DNA of 8,335 bases from Candidatus Bathyarchaeota archaeon (lineage in GTDB: Archaea; Thermoproteota; Bathyarchaeia; 40CM-2-53-6; RBG-13-38-9), in contig JAPKYM010000178.1 in assembly GCA_026394315.1 (NCBI GenBank), forward strand, positions 1-8,335, given 5' to 3'. Made by a program: the position numbers and the translations under genes. The notes beneath the pieces are model-generated. The model was not told where the DNA came from. It did not search any database and saw only the letters and a list, made by a program, of their open reading frames with translations. Positions 5,926 to 8,335 of this stretch are shown here, piece after piece. The first letter of the stretch is position 1. Each line of letters begins with the position of its first letter.

Positions 5926-6730
5926 TCAGAAGTTTCTTGAACTCAAAGAAAAAGGCGAAGGGGCCTACATGCCCCACATCTACTACGGGGATCCAAACGA
6001 GGAGTTCTCGCTAGAACTGGTCAAAACACTAGTCAGCAACGGTGCAGACCTGATCGAGTTCGGGATCCCCTTCTCGGATCCGATCGCGGACGGTACGACG
6101 TTCATAGAAGCCTGCGAGAGAGCGCTAAAGACTAGGATGACCCCGATCCAACGTATAGAGGGGGTGAGGAAGCTGCGAAGAATCGGCGTTGAAGTTCCAA
6201 TCGTCCTGACGACCTACTACAACATTCCATATACGATAGGGCTTCAGATTTTTGCCAAACAGGTCAAGGAAGCCGGAGTTCAAGGGCTTATCATACCCGA
6301 TCTCCCAGTGGAAGAAGCCACAGAATTCTTGGAGGCAACAAAGGAGTTTGACCTTAAAATGATCTTTCTTGTGGCACCCACCACAGATGATGCGAGGCTC
6401 AGGAAAATAGTCGAGATAGCATCCGGCTTCCTCTATGTGATAAACATGGAAGGTGTAACAGGGACGAGGGAGAGTGTCGTGCAATCCACTCTCGATCTCA
6501 TCAAAAGGGTTAGGGACTGTACAGATTTGCCATTGATGGCAGGCTTTGGAATTTCCAGGAAGGAGCACGCACTGGCGATGCTTTCAGCAGGGGTTGACGG
6601 AATCATAACTGGCAGTGCCATCACGGAGATCTACTCAAAGAACCTGCATTCACCTGAGATGTCTCTTCCGGATATCGCGAAGTTTGCAGGAGAAATGAAA
6701 CAGGCCTGTGTTGAAGGCTACAATAGATAA
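5915..6730 (+). CDS. trpA: Tryptophan synthase alpha chain (TrpA)
   Basis: The alpha subunit has 271 residues and cleaves indole-3-glycerol phosphate to indole and glyceraldehyde-3-phosphate, passing indole to TrpB through a tunnel. The signature LIEFGIPFSDPIADG (46-60) contains both catalytic acids, Glu48 and Asp55. YYGDP (23-27), GLIIPDLPVEE (124-134), GVTGTR (180-185), GFGIS (210-214) and ITGSAI (231-236, phosphate site) are present in order. After the signature the sequence reads GTTFIEA where the family usually has GPTIQ, a modest deviation. ATG 5915 overlaps the end of trpB by 11 bases, with AGGG at 5904-5907 as a moderate ribosome site. It is the last gene of the operon; a small GCCAA/TTGGC repeat follows at 6734-6745 but no T-run, so no clear terminator is seen. 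Confidence 0.96.
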   Translation: MEIDQKFLELKEKGEGAYMPHIYYGDPNEEFSLELVKTLVSNGADLIEFGIPFSDPIADGTTFIEACERALKTRMTPIQRIEGVRKLRRIGVEVPIVLTTYYNIPYTIGLQIFAKQVKEAGVQGLIIPDLPVEEATEFLEATKEFDLKMIFLVAPTTDDARLRKIVEIASGFLYVINMEGVTGTRESVVQSTLDLIKRVRDCTDLPLMAGFGISRKEHALAMLSAGVDGIITGSAITEIYSKNLHSPEMSLPDIAKFAGEMKQACVEGYNR

Positions 6731-6806
6731 TAAGCCAATCTTGGCAGCATCGTGTGTCCATGAAGGTTTGTCACGAGGTCTAGTCCATCAGCGCGCTGGA
6801 TCAATA

Positions 6807-6843
6807 TGGCGGGCCTGCGGGGACTCGACGCGTTTTCGGTGCG
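6807..6843 (-). repeat. tRNA 3'-end-like remnant with CCA (right copy)
   Basis: On the minus strand this ends TCGAGT-CCCCG-CAGGCCC-G-CCA, the pattern of a tRNA T loop, 3' T stem, 3' acceptor strand, discriminator and CCA. No matching 5' acceptor strand or folded tRNA body precedes it. Over 6807-6828 it matches the left copy (121-142) at 19 of 22 positions in the same orientation, and GGTGCG at 6838-6843 occurs at the same offset as 152-157 in the left copy; the 9 bases between are not conserved. The two copies enclose exactly the control region and the seven trp genes. Confidence 0.45.
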
Positions 6844-6850
6844 CGCGCTA
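6839..6850 (+). repeat. Left arm of a 12-bp inverted repeat
   Basis: GTGCGCGCGCTA here is the exact reverse complement of 7046-7057. The interval between outer ends is 219 bases, the size of a small non-autonomous element, but no target-site duplication is visible at the flanks. It overlaps the GGTGCG shared by the two tRNA-tail repeats. Confidence 0.5.
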
Positions 6851-7033
6851 GAAGACCTAACACACCCGACGTGTCATTTTGTCCTTCAGTGGTTTGGGCA
6901 GTCCGCAGCAGAGTCTGCAGATCGTTGTTTCACTTCGAAAAGCTCCATCTCATTCATGGTTACTATGCTGTGACTCAACTTGCGGAGTTCTCTGTCACCC
7001 AGTTGTTCGCCACTGAAAAGACGGGTCAACAAT

Positions 7034-7702
7034 TCAAAAGATGTTTAGCGCGCGCACAACGTATGATCCGATATCTCTTGCAGTCTTCGCCAGTTCACTA
7101 ACCGGATTTGAGAAAAGGAATAGACTTCCACCAAAGGTTACGATGCCTGGCCTGACCAACTTTATGATCTCTTCAGATCCTTCCACATCAATGTTCAATG
7201 TCTCTAGATCATATTTTAGACTCATAACCTCCAGAGCTATCACTTCGCCAGCGTTGCCAGTATAGCCGTGGGAAGAATGTGCTCCGGCTTCCAGGGGTAT
7301 GCTTAACATTCTTTTGTTCCTCGTGATCTCAGATAGCCCCCAGAAAGTAACTTGGTTTGCCTGCAATCCGGAGATCGGTCTTATGTCGATCCAATCACAT
7401 TCCAATAGGTCTTTCATCATGTCAGTTACAGAATCTTCGATCTTGCTGAGATATTTCTGTCCTTGATAGTGTCTGGCTGAGACATGCCCTGCATAATCGT
7501 TCTCTCCTTCAGAATATTTGCACTGTAAATCTCTGGAGAGGCTTAGCATTTGTTCTACGGCAGGGGATATCATTCCCTCGCTGGCGATGAGGTTTATGCA
7601 TTCCTTGCCTCGATAATTCTCGTTTGCTCTACTTGCCTCATACAACTGCAGAAATCTACTATGGAATTCCTTTATTCCGCTCATTTTCTCAACCGACGAC
7701 AT
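7034..7702 (-). pseudogene. glyA: Truncated serine hydroxymethyltransferase, N-terminal half only
   Basis: The family interconverts serine and glycine with tetrahydrofolate or tetrahydromethanopterin. The 222 codons match the first half of archaeal-type SHMT (full length about 430): CINLIASEGMISPAV (35-49), RPISGLQANQ (108-117), SIPLEAGAHSSHG (134-146) and FGGSLFLFSNPVSELAKTARDIGSYVV (190-216). Homology then stops abruptly: six unrelated residues and a TGA follow. The Asp that contacts the PLP ring and the Schiff-base lysine (the STHKT region) are both absent, so the product cannot be an active SHMT. ATG 7702 is chosen because MSSVEKMSGI looks like a family N-terminus; ATG 7684 is possible. 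It overlaps the stop of the upstream iron-sulfur gene by 14 bases, suggesting a former operon. The missing half is not in this window. Confidence 0.75.
7046..7057 (-). repeat. Right arm of the 12-bp inverted repeat, at the glyA break point
   Basis: TAGCGCGCGCAC is the exact reverse complement of 6839-6850. It falls exactly where the translated SHMT stops resembling its family: the protein runs GSYVV and then RALNIF and a stop, where a YDxAH-type motif is expected. The arm may mark the recombination or insertion point. Confidence 0.5.
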
Positions 7703-8335
7703 TAATTTTGGTTGTCTGCTTTCTCGTCGATGATGGCAGCATACATGCTTCTTCAAGAAGTTGTGAAATGTCTCTGATCTCGACTGGCGTTTTTCTCTCC
7801 CTCCCTACTTTTCCAAGAGTCAGGTAGCAGTGTGGGCAGGATGTAACAACTGTCTCTGCTTTGATGTCCAGAGCTTCGCCAACCCTGTTGCGTGCGACTT
7901 TACTCGAAAGTTCAGGATAGGAGGTCTGACCCAGCCCCAAGCCGTTTCCGCAACACTTTGCATTCTTCCTATTCGATTCCATCTCAACGAGCTTAAATTT
8001 TCGAAGATGGCTCATCACAGCTCTGGGTTCATCTACTATGTTTGAGAATCTTGCTAAATAACAGGGATCGAAATATGTGTAGGTTCCTTTGATTGGTTTC
8101 AGAGGTCGTAGTTTTCGTTTGTCCAACATTTCAGTGTAGGTCTGGGTCACATGTTGGACTTGGATATGTCTGATCTTCTTCAGAAAGTAGTAGCATTGAG
8201 GGCAACTTGTAACCACGTTCCTATCTTCGAGCACAGTCTGGAGCTTTTCGCTTATCTTATCATATACTTCTGTGAATCCAGCTGCCCATGCTGGGGCTCC
8301 GCAGCAAATCCCTTTGAGGACTGTGACTCCTAGAC
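7689..8335 (-). CDS. CCG-domain iron-sulfur protein (HdrB/HdrD-like), 5' end outside window
   Basis: The last 214 residues are visible. They hold the end of one CCG domain and a complete second one: GICCGAPAWAAG (8-19) with VTSCPQC (42-47), then FDPCYLAR (88-95), AKCCGNGLGLG (126-135... Cys127, Cys128) with VTSCPHC (164-169). This CX(n)CCGX(n)CPxC arrangement binds the [4Fe-4S] cluster in heterodisulfide reductase HdrB/HdrD and in related subunits of lactate, glycolate and glycerol-3-phosphate oxidases (LldE, GlcF, GlpC). The exact partner cannot be told without the N-terminus, where ferredoxin-type cysteines would show whether it is HdrD/GlcF-like. No signal peptide or membrane segment is seen in the visible part. 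It lies upstream of, and overlaps, the broken glyA on the same strand. Confidence 0.85.
   Translation of the reverse strand, partial: LGVTVLKGICCGAPAWAAGFTEVYDKISEKLQTVLEDRNVVTSCPQCYYFLKKIRHIQVQHVTQTYTEMLDKRKLRPLKPIKGTYTYFDPCYLARFSNIVDEPRAVMSHLRKFKLVEMESNRKNAKCCGNGLGLGQTSYPELSSKVARNRVGEALDIKAETVVTSCPHCYLTLGKVGRERKTPVEIRDISQLLEEACMLPSSTRKQTTKINVVG

Larger units (their letters stand above)
6731..7033. other. Junction between trpA and the broken glyA; no intact gene
   Basis: About 300 bases without a convincing gene. From left to right it holds a small GCCAATCTTGGC repeat (6734-6745), a 10-bp palindrome CAGCGCGCTG (6789-6798), the right tRNA-tail-like repeat (6807-6828), and a GCGCGC-rich 12-bp inverted-repeat arm (6839-6850). 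The rest is sequence I cannot assign. The minus strand has an open frame from 7044 down to a TGA at 6886-6888 that is somewhat protein-like but unrecognised. Two convergent transcription units meet here, yet I see no strong T-run terminator for either. Confidence 0.6.

Noticed and set aside
6734..6745. GCCAATCTTGGC as a trp operon terminator
   Set aside because: The loop is only two bases and no T-run follows; archaeal terminators depend mainly on T-runs.
6886..7044. Resemblance of the junction frame (GEQLGDRELRKL) to the helix-turn-helix of bacterial TrpR
   Set aside because: The similarity is limited to a few common residues, the frame lacks a start and the rest of the fold, and TrpR is not expected in an archaeon. 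Not enough to call a regulator.
1..8335. CRISPR arrays, integrase or transposase genes, restriction or toxin modules
   Set aside because: No regularly spaced repeats and no reading frame with motifs of these families are seen on either strand.

Overview
The window holds a complete seven-gene tryptophan operon, trpE-trpG-trpD-trpC-trpF-trpB-trpA (323-6730, + strand). It is followed by a convergent pair on the minus strand at the right edge: a CCG-domain (HdrB/HdrD-like) iron-sulfur protein cut by the window end, and a serine hydroxymethyltransferase gene that keeps only its N-terminal half. The organism looks like an archaeon, most likely of the TACK/Nitrososphaeria-Bathyarchaeia type. That is an inference from the archaeal-style SHMT, the TATA-like element with no bacterial -35/-10, the style of the TrpC and TrpB sequences and the linked CCG-domain protein. 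No phylogeny was run.

Layout. Positions 1-110 may hold the last codons of an unidentified gene. Positions 98-155 hold tRNA-3'-end-like sequence on the minus strand, with no 5' half of a tRNA. Positions 160-322 are the trp control region: a 10-bp palindrome, a perfect 7-bp inverted repeat with a 6-nt loop, a TATA-like box, and a 22-codon upstream reading frame that has a Shine-Dalgarno sequence and one Trp codon and overlaps the trpE start. From 323 to 6730 the genes are packed with 4-11 nt overlaps or gaps of 1-5 nt. Positions 6731-7033 are a non-coding junction with a second tRNA-tail-like repeat and one arm of a 12-bp inverted repeat whose other arm lies exactly where glyA homology stops.

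Function. The genes encode every step from chorismate to tryptophan. TrpE and TrpG make anthranilate. TrpD adds phosphoribosyl, TrpF isomerises, and TrpC closes the indole ring. TrpA and TrpB release indole and condense it with serine. TrpE keeps the residues typical of tryptophan feedback inhibition. SHMT would interconvert serine and glycine, but this copy lacks the PLP lysine and should be inactive.

Most notable points: (1) trpD has no ATG/GTG/TTG at its homology-supported start and seems to begin at ACG behind a perfectly placed GGAGGT; (2) the operon is bracketed by direct repeats resembling a tRNA 3' end, with a broken glyA just beyond the right copy, which suggests it arrived or was rearranged as a cassette; (3) a leader ORF may couple translation to trpE; (4) TrpB has unusual substitutions around its catalytic lysine and its serine-binding loop. 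No wholly new system is evident; the core is a conventional biosynthetic operon in unusual surroundings.
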